Below, in pieces: positions 9,871 through 21,868 of a stretch of 33,589 nucleotides of DNA (position 1 is the stretch's first letter; each line of letters begins with the position of its first letter). Source of the stretch: Neoconidiobolus thromboides FSU 785. Taxonomy: Eukaryota; Entomophthoromycota; Entomophthoromycetes; Entomophthorales; Neoconidiobolaceae. The notes below the pieces were generated by a model. It was not told the origin of the DNA and ran no database searches. It saw only the letters and a list, made by a program, of their open reading frames with translations. The stretch is taken from the NCBI GenBank assembly GCA_025603075.1, contig MU626467.1, forward strand, positions 1 through 33,589. The letters run 5' to 3'. The translations under genes and the position numbers were made by a program.

Positions 9871-12206
9871 CTATTGAAAACCATGTGGTGGTATCATATT
9901 AGTTGTTATAAGTTCATTGGCTCTTTTAAGTGCAGCATCAAAGTCCCATTCAAATTCGCTTAAGCATATTTTAGAAAAAACCTCATTTAAATTGGTTTGG
10001 CTCATAAGCGCAATCATTTTATCTTTTTGAAGTGGATCATAGTTTCCATTTAATTGTATGGTATTTTGAACTACGGGTTGCGCATGAGGAGTATGTTGAA
10101 CTGTAGTTTGTGGTTGCACCTGAGCAGTATGTTGTACCGCAATTTGTGGCTGTATTTGAGTATTATGTTGGGCTACAATTGGTGGTTGAGGTTGAGAGGT
10201 ATTCTGTATTAGGTTCCATGCTGGGTTGGATTCATAGTTACGTATTACTAAAGAATCACTTATAATTCTGAATTGGATTCCACCCAATTGTGCTGGAGAC
10301 CCTTCTAAAGGAAGGCCGATTATGAAAAAACGATCGAAAGAATATGATTTATTCCTGTTTACTAATCAAATGTCAATGCTAAACTTGGTAGATAAAATAT
10401 TTAGTTACCATTTAAAAATTCGCCATGAATATTCAAACTGATAAAAGGTTTAGGTTCAGCAGTGTTGAGCGGTGCGAATTCAGTCAATAGTTGAGCCTCA
10501 ACAGAAAATTTACTTGTATCGCTAAAAGGATGCATTGTTTCAGGAAGTTCTTTTAAACAATTAATAATAGCTTCGCCCCCAGTATATTGGCGAGAAACAC
10601 GTTTGGCTAAATAAATTAGTATATAAAATTAACACATATATAAGTACTTACTATGCTCTTTGACGAATTTTAAATTACGATTGAATTTATAATACATGCC
10701 AAGCGATTTTTTAGGGTCATAATTATTCTCGGTATATGGTATCATCAACGAAAAAAGAGCCTGGGAGTCATAATAATTGAATAGTTCTCCTCTATCTTTA
10801 TCAAAAAGGGAGAAATAGTTGTAAAGGAAAGTATTAGCAGCATTTAAAGTCTGATCATCTGAAAAATAGTGAGGGGCAGGAGCTACTGGTAGGTCGATGC
10901 GGGAATTCGTTTGAGAAAGGGATGTGCCAGCACCAAATTGTAAATCGTTTTTAATTACTTGACCATCAATGAGTTTAATTGCTGGAAATAATTTGCATAT
11001 TTCTTTACGGTAATCAATTAAATTCACATCATTTTTTTTCATCTCTCTTTCATAAAGAGGATTACTAGATAAATGGAGTTCTTCAACAACAATATTGTTT
11101 GCCTTTGCAAGATCCTCCAAATCTTTATAAGATGTAAAATTATTTTGTTTTAATGAAAAGCACTTAATCTCTGGGAAAAAATCTCCAAGGTATTTAAGAC
11201 AGTTCGTATCAGCGAGCCTATTAGAATCAAGGATAATTGCCCTGGGCTAAATACAAATATAAATATATATTACTTTACTATTAATTCCTACAATACCTGA
11301 CATCTAAGCAACTTCGCTGCTTTAAAAAAGAGTCTAGGAACTCCTGAATCTCTCCCCAGTTTATTAAACGACTTTATCTTATTATCTGATAATAGTCTAT
11401 CTTCATTCATTTTAGAAAAATCCAATATATGTGAATTTGGATCAAAGCGGTTGGTGATAAATTGTTTAAGTACTTCTAGTTTTTTTTCCTTGGCTAAAAT
11501 GTCTTCAGAAGAATCGGATCTTTCTTTGGTTACAAAAATCTAAATGAATTATTAAAATAGATAAAATAAATTTTATACTGTGTTACCTTGGACTTTTTAT
11601 GAGCTCGGCCGTGCAATTTCAATACTTCACTTGCTTGTTTCATGTTCTGAACTATTACGCTAAAAGTACCATTCTCTTCTTTAGTCTAAATAATCATTAA
11701 CTGTACATTAAAATTTGAGTTTGAGAAGTTACCTCAAGTATTTTTATTGTCCCACGGGTATTATCCTCGATATACTTGATCAGTTCACCAGCACTTGAAT
11801 TTTTGAAGCCACGAATCTTTAAACGTTATTATATTGTATTTTTTATAAAACAATCCTATTTACCTTTAAAGTTTGTTTCACATTATCCTGAGATTTTTTA
11901 CCATGAAAATTGTTTCCTCTTGGTCTACCACCGTATGGTGTACTTTAAAATGTAAGTGAATAGTTTATTAAATGTGAAGTTTAGTTACTTTGTATTACGG
12001 TGTCCTGCTGGTCTCATTATTAAATCTCCATCTTCATCATATTCTGGTTGGTTTGAAGTGCCCTCTCTCTGAAGGCTTCTATTTGCGTTATTAAAGCTAC
12101 GTCCAAAGCTTCCACCTCTCCCACGTCCTCTTCCACGCCCTCCTCCACGCCACGAACCTTCTCCTCTATCATTAAATTTTGTGCTAGAATTGCCCTGCCA
12201 ATCCAT
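9871..12206 (-). CDS. MEX67: mRNA export receptor Mex67/NXF1-like
   Basis: I reconstruct eight exons (minus strand, in order): 12206-11989, 11942-11864, 11816-11733, 11685-11587, 11539-11297, 11246-10652, 10606-10409, 10361-9871, joined in frame to 668 residues. Introns are 45-50 nt. Mex67 carries mRNPs through nuclear pores. Domains in order: an RGG-rich N-terminus (WRGGGRGRGRGRGGSF); an RRM-like fold (QTLKIRGFKNSSAGELIKYI); leucine-rich repeats (IIDSN-type AIILDSNRLADTNCLKYL, then VVEELHLSSNPLYE, FPAIKLIDGQ); an NTF2-like domain split over exons 6-8 (TLNAANTFLYNYFSLFDKDR to QLGGIQFRIISDSLVIRNY); a linker of three imperfect QHxxxxQPQ repeats; and a C-terminal UBA/TAP-C domain (MIALMSQTNLNEVFSKICLS). 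All four functional domains are present. The start is the ATG at 12206; the open frame above it has only a TTG. An Mtr2/p15 partner is expected from family knowledge. Confidence 0.93.
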
Positions 12207-14041
12207 TTCTAAAAAATACAAAGCTAGATTATAACTTTATGGGTTAAATATAACAGCCGAGTTAGCCAATCAAGTAAAATTTTGCTACAAATTTCTCAAA
12301 AGGTACTATTGAGTAAACGTAAATGGGGATCTACTTTTATAGCTATTAAAACTCAAATATGCAATTTCTCGCAGAATTTACTTAGTTACTATTTGCTTAC
12401 AATTTTTAGAGCTCAATCCTTATGTTTTAATGAAGCTATGTCTAAACTATCCTTAAATGAACAGTTAACTACTATATATAGACTTTAACAGTGTTACTGA
12501 TAAAAAACTAAGCTGTTTAAATTATGAATTTCATACCCTTAAGCTATTATCAAACCCCAAAATATTTAAAGAGATACTGCGTATTCATTCAAGTGACTTA
12601 TATAGTATTAAAAAAAGGAAGTATATAATTCATCCTATTACTTCATAATAACAGTAAGTGATATAAAGTTTAAGCTTAGATGTTTATTAAGATTAAACTT
12701 ATTGATTACAAAGCTTAGGCACGCAGTCAAAGGTTTTGTAAATTTCCACTATAATTTTTAAGTAATTTAGCTGAAGTTACCAATAAATATAGATAAAATA
12801 CCATCTAATTTTATCTTCCTTAGTTTAGAGCTCAAATACAACGATTATTCAAAATGTTCACTGCCATGTAATTTCAAGCTAATGCCAATTAAAATTTAAA
12901 TTAGTGTTAAGAGCAAAGTCATAAACATAAAAACATCAGATTATTGGGTTCATTAAAAATAAGTAAAATATACGTCAATAAAAGGGAAAGAAGACAATGA
13001 TCAAAACATTTGATAATGCTTTTAGTATCAAAATGATCAGCATCATTTTCTTATTCTATGTTTTGTATTTGCAATAGCCTAGTGCTTTTGTAAGAATAAA
13101 AGTAATTTAAGATAAACAAATAAAAATAAAGCAGTCCAATAAAAATGAATGAAAGAACTAAAGTATGGTGTACTTTGATAAACTCTGTTTTATTATGTTG
13201 CTATACATAAATACAAAAAAATAAAAACTGAATTAGTGAGCTATCGATATGATAAATTATTTAAAGCCTAATGACTTAAATCTTATGGAAAATCTCAACT
13301 CTACTTCACTTAGTTGGCATCGCTCTTAATATTGTATAATTCAGTTTTTATTGATTACTATAACCATAATCTTGATAAGTACATGTATAGTTATAACATC
13401 CATGTATCTACCATTATTCTTTGGTCATGTTGTTACTAAATATATCCAGTATTTAGCTACATGTTATAGTCGCAATTATATCAATGTAAAGTCTTTTGGG
13501 CCTTTAGCGCATATACGTATTACTTTGAGTTTCTAGGATTGGATTTGCTGTGACTTGTCTAGTTTCTTGTGAATTCAACCTACAATTACTATGTTTAAAT
13601 ATAATAAAGTCAAATATATAATAATAGCTAATTTACATTTCCTTCATCTCTATTATGTTTGTTTCAAAGATATAAGAATCTTTATACAAAGTTCTCTAAT
13701 GTTAACAAATCAAAGGAAGGTATAGATAAGCTAGATTTTCTTGGTATGATATCGACCCTACAAGTTTTCTGGCTATCATAATTTTGATCATGTTGCTTAT
13801 AGCGATTTAATACTTGATAGATTAAAGCTTCCCTCAATCATAATTTTAATCTTTCACAATATTACCGAGCTTAAGTAATTAAATGTTCTAGTTTGTAGTT
13901 ATTAAATAATCTACTGCGTATATTTAAAACAGACTGATCAAGATTAAATTTATTTATTAAAACTAAACAAGAAGGATTAATTATTGAATTAAATTTTTAT
14001 TATAAATCCAAATAAATAATAAATCTAATACAATGCTTGTA
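12207..14041. other. Intergenic region, no supported gene
   Basis: Open frames at 12282-12488 (+) and 13351-13536 (+) lack motifs. The latter is a hydrophobic stretch (ITIILISTCIVITSMYLPLF) that could be a relic of a membrane protein or chance. Around 13750-13850 (+) a short coding-like run (YHNFDHVAYSDLILDRLKLP) is flanked by stops. Nothing else is recognised. Confidence 0.5.
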
Positions 14042-15904
14042 TTAAGCAAATCCTTGACCTTTGTTACATGATTGACCGGAATAACCTGCAGTCAAAATGC
14101 AAAGAAATTTTTCTCTACATTTTTCATCACATGCTTCTTGCTGGGCACCATGTGAGTTTCTTAATTGATAGTATCTATTAAAGAGCTCATTATCGGTCTT
14201 CATTTTGTTAACAACATTGTGCCAGAATTTGGAATCTAAATATTTACCAGTATAGCTTGGATTATAAGTATCTCTAGCAGTATACAATAATTTCCATTCC
14301 ATATCATCAGTCCATTTTGAAGCTTCTTTCAAATCAGCAGAATAATGGAAATAATCAACTACTTTGTAGTTTGATGCATCTACTTTATAAATTCTAAAGG
14401 ATGGATTATGACCACCCAATGTGGACATTGATGGAGCTAAATATCCGACTTGGAAAGCAGTCTCTTCAGTTTTGTTTGAACGAGCATCATAACTAATCTC
14501 AAAGGTATCATAATGCTCATGGCCAAAGAACTGACCAACAATAGTGGATTTGTAGCGTTGGGAAATAGAATTGTACTGTAATGACCAGTGTTTAAAACAA
14601 TCGCTAGAGCCTGGGGATACATGTGATACAACATAGACCTTTTGGGCTTTCTTTTCGGATTGATCTAACTCTTGAATAAACCATTTTAACATGTTGTTTA
14701 TATCAGAATTAGATGGATCCAATAGCAACTGGAAGTTAAACTTGTAACATAAATTGTCATTTAATGATATAACCTTTAAATCGCTATTATGCTCTATTGA
14801 GTAGTATCCATTCTTTTGAATGCTAGTTAATGCTTGCTGTGGTAACCACTCTTTCCATTGCTCAGATATAAAGTTATAAAGCCTTAAGAATTTCTTGTCT
14901 GATTTTCCATCTACCATAAATTGATTGACTGGCACTGCTTCATGATTACCAATGGTAGGATACAGCTTGTTCTTTTTTGGTATCAGATAGCTACTCAAAA
15001 GATCAAATGCTCCTTTTTCTATACCTTCGGTACGTTCAACACTCTCCTTCCAAAAATCATGGGCTGGTACATCACCAGAAAACAAAATCATTTCCAAAGG
15101 ATACTTAGTACTTGTTTTTATAGCATTTTTCAACAATGACTGTAATAAATCTTTATTAGCATCACATTTATAGTCACCCCATTTGCCAGCTGGTTTCTTG
15201 ACAGCTTGGTCTTTCAAGTCGCTATTACTATCTTTTTGGCAACAAATTGGTTTGTTACAATTAGTCTCAGCACCAACTAAATACTCAGCATCATAGTGAA
15301 GATCACTTAAATGTAATATATATTTAAACTCATTAGATTCCTTTTCTTTTGGAGGGTTTTTAGGTCCTTCTGGAAGTTGTAAAGCGTTTACTCCTATATC
15401 TGGGAAAGGGCAAACATCGCCTAGTGAAACACAAGCCACTTGGCGGACATAAGGATCGTCTCTATTAATATAATATAGTACATCATAAAGCTCAGAGCCT
15501 GTAGATTGAGCTATACCATTACAAACAGACTCAGGCTGATCCGAGGCGGCCTGACAAAGTTTACCAACAGCCGAAATAACAGCACCTTTAGTAAAAGGTA
15601 CATGTGTGATAAGAGATAGGGCGCCTACACCTACTTGGCAAGCTTTACACTTGAATTCTTCTTTAGCATCAACAAATAAACCAGATAAAGCCATAAAAAA
15701 TTTGTCCAAGGAGCTGCTACGGTGATTGTTCCCGTCTTTAAGTTCATTAACCGCTTTTTCAACCTCTTGATTCCATTCGAGAAATTGGGTCTCATTAGTC
15801 AACTTAAAGATATAATCATTGGCATCAGTACTACTAGCAGTGTCTTGAGCTGAAACCAAAGGTAAAAGAGAGCTTAAAGCAATAATAGTACTAAATAACT
15901 TCAT
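14042..15904 (-). CDS. Secreted acid sphingomyelinase-like phosphodiesterase
   Basis: This intronless 620-residue protein resembles acid sphingomyelinase, which cleaves the phosphocholine head group from sphingomyelin-type lipids in secreted or vacuolar compartments. A signal peptide (residues 1-19, MKLFSTIIALSSLLPLVSAQ) is followed by a saposin-B-type domain (about 84-168) with its six-cysteine pattern: C86, C89, C117, C128, C158, C165. The metallophosphatase domain (about 195-470) keeps the dimetal ligand motifs: DLH (D201, H203), GD (D278), GNHE (N320, H321), SH (H428) and GHEH (H462, H464). A Cys-rich C-terminal region (C589, C593, C598 region onward) matches the family's C-terminal domain. 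Length is typical. Fungi rarely make sphingomyelin itself, so the substrate could be host or environmental phospholipid or another phosphodiester; that is inference. Confidence 0.92.
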   Translation of the reverse strand: MKLFSTIIALSSLLPLVSAQDTASSTDANDYIFKLTNETQFLEWNQEVEKAVNELKDGNNHRSSSLDKFFMALSGLFVDAKEEFKCKACQVGVGALSLITHVPFTKGAVISAVGKLCQAASDQPESVCNGIAQSTGSELYDVLYYINRDDPYVRQVACVSLGDVCPFPDIGVNALQLPEGPKNPPKEKESNEFKYILHLSDLHYDAEYLVGAETNCNKPICCQKDSNSDLKDQAVKKPAGKWGDYKCDANKDLLQSLLKNAIKTSTKYPLEMILFSGDVPAHDFWKESVERTEGIEKGAFDLLSSYLIPKKNKLYPTIGNHEAVPVNQFMVDGKSDKKFLRLYNFISEQWKEWLPQQALTSIQKNGYYSIEHNSDLKVISLNDNLCYKFNFQLLLDPSNSDINNMLKWFIQELDQSEKKAQKVYVVSHVSPGSSDCFKHWSLQYNSISQRYKSTIVGQFFGHEHYDTFEISYDARSNKTEETAFQVGYLAPSMSTLGGHNPSFRIYKVDASNYKVVDYFHYSADLKEASKWTDDMEWKLLYTARDTYNPSYTGKYLDSKFWHNVVNKMKTDNELFNRYYQLRNSHGAQQEACDEKCREKFLCILTAGYSGQSCNKGQGFA

Positions 15905-15963
15905 CTTGTATAAAAAGAATGGTGCTTAGAATATTATGTTGTTTTTTGAAGACTCATCCTTGC

Positions 15964-15972
15964 TAATTTATA
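15964..15972 (-). promoter_or_regulatory. Candidate TATA box of the sphingomyelinase-like gene
   Basis: On the minus strand TATAAATTA lies 60-68 nt upstream of the ATG at 15904, in slightly less AT-rich surroundings (GATGG before, GCAAGG after). Position and match are plausible for a core promoter. Confidence 0.45.
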
Positions 15973-17609
15973 CCATCTTACTTTAGTCTTTCTTATTATG
16001 TTATTTTTTGTACCTTTATTTTGTACTTTTATTTTACTTTTGTACTTTTAAATTAGTAAAATTTAGCAAATAATTTTACGTCATTCTCCCCATCTGCTTT
16101 TTAAATCAAATTCTAAACAAATATGGATTCTATTATTAGTATTTGATTTTTGGTTAACTCTCCACTATTCAATATTGTATTTAACAAATTATTCAAAAAC
16201 ATTTACATAAACAATTTTACCAAATACTTTAAAACTGGAAATACTGTAACATAAGAGTGATTTTAGTATAAATTCCAATAAATAAAATGACACTTACGTT
16301 TTTTACGATGCTAAATGTATACCACTTTATATAGTATTTAAAAAATTTAAAAGCTACGATAGCTATACTTAACACAGGCGTTCTTGACTAAAAATAAACC
16401 TCGAGTTCCATTATGATCGATTCTCACTATAAACGATCAAAATTGCCAAAGATTGACTGTTACATATGAAAAAATAACAGGTAATATTGTAAGATAACAG
16501 GTAACATAAGTAATGAAACTATAGCTGAATTCTAGTCCTTATAGAACAATAATGGATTGTCAATGAAAAAAGATAAAGAAAAGTATATTCTAATGTCATT
16601 TGTATTTTTGCTGGAGTTCAAATTGTTCTATACTTATTTTTATAAAATTATTTTCAATTTGATGTATAGATTACACAAGATTTTAGCTTAAAATAATAAT
16701 ATATTAAATCTTTGAAGTATGATATACTCAACATACTATTAAAATCCACCTATATTATCAAAGTAAAATGGAAAATATAATATAATACATATGAGTGAAT
16801 TTAAAAGCTAAGTCGAAGTTAAAATTTCCAACTTACTTTCTTTATCTATTTCCTATATAGCGTAAATTTTTTAAAAAACTATTAAAATCTCAGACAAAAA
16901 ATGTACCAACATAAACTATCCTAAAGTCAAGAAACAACAAATATTTTCGTAGCATTTAGTGCTTAATTTATAATTTTGCAAAAAATCAAATTAGGCGATT
17001 TGAACCAAACCTTGAGCTAACCCTTATACTAAATCATTTAGAAATTATTAGTAAATTTTTGTGCAAAACATAAATTAATAGTTTAGTGTATCCTTTAGTT
17101 AGAAACATTTTAACACCTGGGTAAATTTAATAAATCTGACTATAATACTGTTCACTATTAGTTATAAGTAGAACTGATAGTATTTTTATTTTAAATTTGA
17201 AAAGTAGGGATTTATCAGTGAGAAATTTGCCATATCAAATTAATTTTAAATAGATAATCTTTCAAAGCGGCTTCCTATAGTTTATCTTTTTCAACAGTAA
17301 GAGGCCGTAGATACCCCTATTTTCTCGATCTTATTATTATACTCATCCTCTGTTATTCTCTTTCCTCACTTAGCTCTTTTGCTCCTTATTTCTTTTTATA
17401 AAGCTTTATGAACTTACTGATTGTATGGGAATATTTTTTACTTATTGCCCTTTTTTCCTATTTTTGAAAATTTAAAACTAATTAATCAATGCAGTTTGTT
17501 TAAGCTCAAATATGGGCTAGCAAACGATGAGCTTTATAACCAACTATTTATTCTATCATGGTGATTTGAGGCTCGTTAGCTTGATTTTTATTTTATAATG
17601 AACAGTTAA

Positions 17610-17706
17610 CTAGCATATATTTAAGCTTGAATAGTGTACTGAACTAATTTCCAAATTTAACAAATAGCAAAAAAGGACATCTGGCAAAAAACATCTCCAC
17701 GTATAG
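17610..17706 (-). mobile_element. Degenerate MITE-like copy (candidate)
   Basis: The right part GGCAAAAAACATCTCCACGT closely matches the right end of minus-orientation copies elsewhere (GCCAAAAAACATC-CCATAT type). The left part is barely recognisable, so only one end can be claimed. Confidence 0.3.
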
Positions 17707-18317
17707 ATTTTAAATGGGGAAGTTAGATTAACAATAGGTTTAGTTCTATGATTAATTTTAAAGACTTTTAGCAATAATAGAAGCTAGATTTGATGTTCAA
17801 ATTTAAAAAATAGAATCCATCCTCAAATTTAGTAATAAAATCAAACGATCTAAATAGGAAAACATTGTATTTAAACACTTTACATGCGTTGAGATTAAAA
17901 ATAAAATAAAATAAAGTAGAGACAAAAATAGCATATTGCGAAGTTTAACCTCAAAATCTGGGATTACTCTAGAAATGCAACTCCTAAACCAAATAAATCT
18001 TTTAAAGCAAAATAATCATGCAAAAATAGTACAATCAATCATTAATAAGTAAAGTAGCCCAAAGTAATCAAAACCTTTTTATGAAATAAATCTTATTAGG
18101 AAACCATTGATTCCTGATTTTATGGGATAAAAATCAAACTAATCAAAATGCTAATGATTTTAAGATTTGAGGATAGAGCAAGCTTAATTGGCTGGAATAT
18201 TGATTTGATTTTGACACAGATCTGAAAAGCTCTTCTACAGATTTGAATCACATGAAAAGGGTGTAATCCAATTATGTAGCTATCTCTTAAGTGAGGGTCA
18301 ATGATTGGATAAGAATG

Positions 18318-18437
18318 ACTAATATTCTAGCCATTGCGCTAAACTGGGTTATAAATAGCGGTATGTTAGATGCTATTACTAAATATGGATATAATTTAAG
18401 AAAAGTTCAAGCAAATTTTGATGGATTATATTACTTG
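18318..18437 (+). pseudogene. Coding-like fragment, unknown
   Basis: An ATG-initiated frame of 39 codons (translation includes ILAIALNWVINSGMLDAITK, then YGYNLRKVQANFDGLYY) ends in TGA. Its composition is protein-like compared with the surrounding repeats. It is too short to classify and lacks splice partners; it could be gene debris or chance. Confidence 0.2.
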
Positions 18438-18714
18438 TGAACATTTTATTAGCTGTAGCTTATTAAGTGAATAAAACTTATAAACAAGAAATAATTAATA
18501 TTTTTTCAAAGTTTAATAATTAAAAAAACAAAATTAAATAAAAATCAACTTTATTTTATTATTTATTTAACAAACCACTTAAATAGTAGCACTAACACTG
18601 TTATTATAGTTTATTAAATACATAAATTTCACTTTCAACTAAGTTATTTCAGTTTGCAAGTCCGCCTATTTACCTAAGATAAAGACTAAACGAATTAAAA
18701 TTTACAATAACAAA

Positions 18715-19920
18715 ATGGAAGAGAACGGTCAGCCATATCGATACCCATACATATATTATGAGATAGATCCAATGAGAATAGTGGATTTAGTTTGTAAGTA
18801 TTTTTATATATTTTTAAAGTAGAAATTAAAATTTTAAATCATTTCAATTTATTAAGCGGAACTTTTAATTGAACTTGTTCGACGTAATGATGATAATCCA
18901 ACAGCACTAGCATCAGTAACACGCTTCCATTCAAGAGCCCCACCATCTATTGGTATCCATGAATACTTGACAAGAATTGTAAAATATACGCCAATAGAAA
19001 ATGAAGTATTGTTAGCATCTTTAGTTTATATAGATAGGTTATGTGATGTCAATCCAACCTTTGCAATTACTTCATTATCAGTTCATCGTTATTTAATAAC
19101 TGCCATTACTATTGGTTCCAAAATATTTTGTGATAGTTATTGTACAAATTATCATTATGCTAAAGTAGGCGGATTGACTACACAAGAATTAAACAGTTTA
19201 GAATTAGAATTTAGTTTTTTAGCTGATTGGAAACTAATTATCCCAACCCCGACTATTCATAATTATTATTTAGGTATGCTGCGGCAGTCAAAAAAATATC
19301 ATATGATTGAATATGATACTTTAATTGATCCTTTACCTGCCCCTATTTTGCCACATCAACCACAACAACATCCTATCAAAAAACAACTGAAAGCATCAGA
19401 TGTTCCAAACCAATATCAACAACATCAACAGCATTTAATGCCACACAACTCATCAAATCAACGTATTCTAACACACAGTCAATCACAGCAGCCAGTGATA
19501 TCAAATAGTAGTCAAATGCATCAACAAGTAACAATAAATAACAATCAAATATTTCATCAACAGCAACAATACCAAAGAACGTCTCAAGTACTCCCTCATC
19601 CCAATAGTTATCCAAACCAAGTGAATAATGGTAATGTCAATTTATACCAACAGCACTATCAGCCTAACTTTAGGCAAATACGCCCAAATTCTAATATACC
19701 ACCAGTAAGACAAATACCAGTACAGTATGCACCTGTTGGGCAAGGGTCTATTCATCGACCTATCCTTCCTAATGTAAATGCCATTCATTCTCAAGGTCAC
19801 ACACCCCAAAGAGATCAATTCACTTCTACCTCACCAGATGATGACTCAGAAGAAGGCCTAAATAGTATGGTTAATCGTTCTAATAACGCAAAAAATCGGG
19901 CGTCTATTGCTAAATCTTAA
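18715..19920 (+). CDS. PHO80/PCL-family cyclin
   Basis: Two exons (18715-18793 and 18857-19920, 63-nt intron GTAAGT...TTAAG) give 380 residues. Splicing joins MRIVDLV to SELLIELVRRND and puts the cyclin box in frame. The cyclin domain covers about residues 20-165, with the PHO80/PCL signature region TRFHSRAPPSIGIHEYLTRI, then ENEVLLASLVYIDRL, SVHRYLITAITIGSKIFCDS and GGLTTQELNSLELEFSFLAD. Such cyclins activate Pho85-type CDKs in phosphate, glycogen and polarity control. The C-terminal half is low-complexity, rich in Gln, His, Asn and Pro (QHQQH, QQQQYQ runs), and ends in an acidic SPDDDSEEG patch, probably disordered. Using only the internal Met at 18967 would cut off the start of the cyclin box. 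An AATAAA polyadenylation-like signal lies at 19974-19979. The neighbour downstream is convergent, with 148 bp between stop codons. Confidence 0.9.
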
Positions 19921-20068
19921 CAATTTTTTAACTGCTATTTTTGTATTTCCCTTGTTGTTTACTTTATTATAAAAATAAAATGAATAAAAATTATATTTTA
20001 TTTGAAATACCAAATACTCATTTATTAAACTTTACTTTTTATTTAGGGTTATTTGATAAATGATTGAT

Positions 20069-21187
20069 TTATTCTTTTTTATCTGAAGGTTCACCACCCA
20101 TCCATTTGAAAATGCTTGAAAAATCTTTATTTTCAAATCCTTCGGTTTTTGACACTCTATTGTATAACTGATGAGAAATAGATCCTAACATAACATTAGC
20201 CTTAACTGAATTAGCGGCATCAACTGCCAATCCCATATCCTTGGCCATAAGAGAGACCCCAAAGCCCCCATTATAATCTTTAGAAGCTGGTACGTTAGGA
20301 TGGACACCTGGACAAGGATTATAAGTATCACTAGACCAACATCTGCCAGATGAAGTGTTTAAAATAGAAGCTAATAATTTAGGATCCATACCCAATTTTT
20401 GGCCTAAATTCATTGCTTCTGAAGTACCGATCATACCAATACCTAATAACATATTATTACATATTTTAGCAACTTGGCCATTTCCATTGGAGCCACAATA
20501 TACAATGTTTTTGCCCATATATTCTAAATAACTTTTGACTAATTCAAAGTCTGAGGTTGTTTGAGAGCCCACCATAAAGGTGAGGGTTCCAGCTTCTGCG
20601 CCCAAAACGCCTAATAATAATTAATGATTAATTTACACAACCAGAGTTTACTTACCTCCAGATACTGGCGCATCAACCATAGTACAGTTTTTTTTACTAA
20701 CAATATCAGCAACCTCTTTAGACACATGAATATCAATAGTTGAGGAATCGATAAAAACAGAGCCTGGTCTAATACCTTTTAATAGCCCGTTCTCACCTAA
20801 ATAAACACTTTGTACATGTTTTGAAGCAGGCAGCATAGTAATAATGACGTTAGCTTCTTCAGCTACCTGTTGAGCATTTTTGACAACTTTTACTTTATCT
20901 TTCCCTTCAATAAACTTGGCTAAGATGGCTTCATTAGTGTCATACAACACCATTTTTTGTCCACTCTTTTTATATACATTGTTGGCCATGTGGTATCCCA
21001 TCTGACCTAAGCCGATAAAACCTATAGTGGTATTGCTTGTATCTAAAAGTAGATTAAATTAAATGTCTGTCAAGAATATAATATTAAGTTAGTTACCATT
21101 TGAAGAGTAAAATCTTTTGCTATTTAATTTAAATAAGGAAGAGGAGATCAAACGGGTGTTTTTGTTTATTAGATTTACTTTCAACAT
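20069..21187 (-). CDS. HIBADH: 3-hydroxyisobutyrate dehydrogenase, mitochondrial
   Basis: Three exons (21187-21097, 21042-20656, 20610-20069; introns 54 and 45 nt) give 339 residues. The enzyme oxidises 3-hydroxyisobutyrate to methylmalonate semialdehyde with NAD+ in valine breakdown. Exon 1 encodes a basic, Ser/Asn-rich presequence without acidic residues (MLKVNLINKNTRLISSSLFK...KRFYSS), consistent with mitochondrial import. The Rossmann motif is GFIGLGQMGYHMANN. The substrate-binding DAPVSGG is rebuilt across the second intron. The catalytic block GQVAKICNNMLLG holds the conserved Lys and Asn. The C-terminus (YNGGFGVSLMAKDMGLAVDA) is also typical. Length matches family members. Each coding join is in phase, and without the two upstream exons the protein would lack the NAD-binding domain. 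Confidence 0.95.
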
Positions 21188-21868
21188 ATTGATAACTTTG
21201 TATTAAATTTGTTGTAATTAATAAAGAAAATAATTTTTATTTGATTTTTATTATAATACTGACTAAATTTTAGGTAGTCCAATCATTACAATGCTTTCGA
21301 AATAATTTAAAACTTAATCAATCATAAAAATTTAGCTAAATTTACTTTACACTTAGCAAATAGGTTCTCTCCAATCAGATTAAATTTGACGTGGTGGCTT
21401 AAATTTATATTATTTTAAGGTTTTAGATATTTAAATCATTACTTTTTTAATGTTGTTAGTAAATTCTATCATGCTGTTAGGATTTTTTTTGTTTTTACAA
21501 TAATTTATATTGGTAGTTAATGAATTGATTGCTATTGTTAAAAGTTTTTCAAATTGCTATATTTAAAGGCTTACAGTACTAAATATGGGGATGTATTTTT
21601 GTGTTTAAGAATTTTACTAACAATCTTTCTATTCAAATAGCGCTTAAAAGATAGAAAAAGTGATGAAACCAAAAAAAACACTCCATATACTAATTCAAAA
21701 ATATCTTGATGTCTATAAACACTGAAATGAAACGACTTTTGGATTGGCTATTTCTAGTTTATATTAGATGATAAATGATTAAATACCCTAACATGAAGCT
21801 TAGACTATTAGTAAATGGAATTGGTATATAACATAATTTATCAACTAATAATCTTACTATTTAAGCCT
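21188..21868. other. Intergenic spacer with one element copy
   Basis: This spacer lies between the dehydrogenase start and the 3' end of the SR-protein gene. It holds the element copy at 21583-21688. The first ~100 bp presumably contain the dehydrogenase promoter, but no distinct TATA box is evident. Confidence 0.6.
21583..21688 (-). mobile_element. MITE-like element with exact 5-bp TSD
   Basis: This is the best-preserved copy: 106 bp, starts ATATGGGGATGTATTTTTGT, ends AAAAAACACTCCATAT, core CAAATAGCGCTTAAAAG. It is flanked by ACTAA at 21578-21582 and again at 21689-21693, an exact 5-bp direct repeat that looks like a target-site duplication. That supports integration by a transposase rather than chance similarity. 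Confidence 0.88.

Larger units (their letters stand above)
15973..18714. other. Long AT-rich intergenic region
   Basis: No gene is supported in about 2.7 kb. A degenerate element end is likely at 17610-17706. A coding-like fragment lies at 18318-18437 (+). No tRNA-like cloverleaf or other RNA gene was recognised by eye. The last ~150 bp before the cyclin ATG presumably hold its promoter, but no distinct box stands out. Confidence 0.55.

Noticed and set aside
11985..12221. Mex67 start at 12221
   Set aside because: The codon there is TTG. The first ATG is at 12206 and gives the RGG-rich N-terminus without loss.
14437..15139. ORFs 14437-14634 (-) and 14921-15139 (+)
   Set aside because: Other-frame shadows of the sphingomyelinase-like gene.
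19376..19615. Minus-strand ORF opposite the cyclin
   Set aside because: It arises from the CAA/CAT-rich (Gln/His) tail of the cyclin read antisense.
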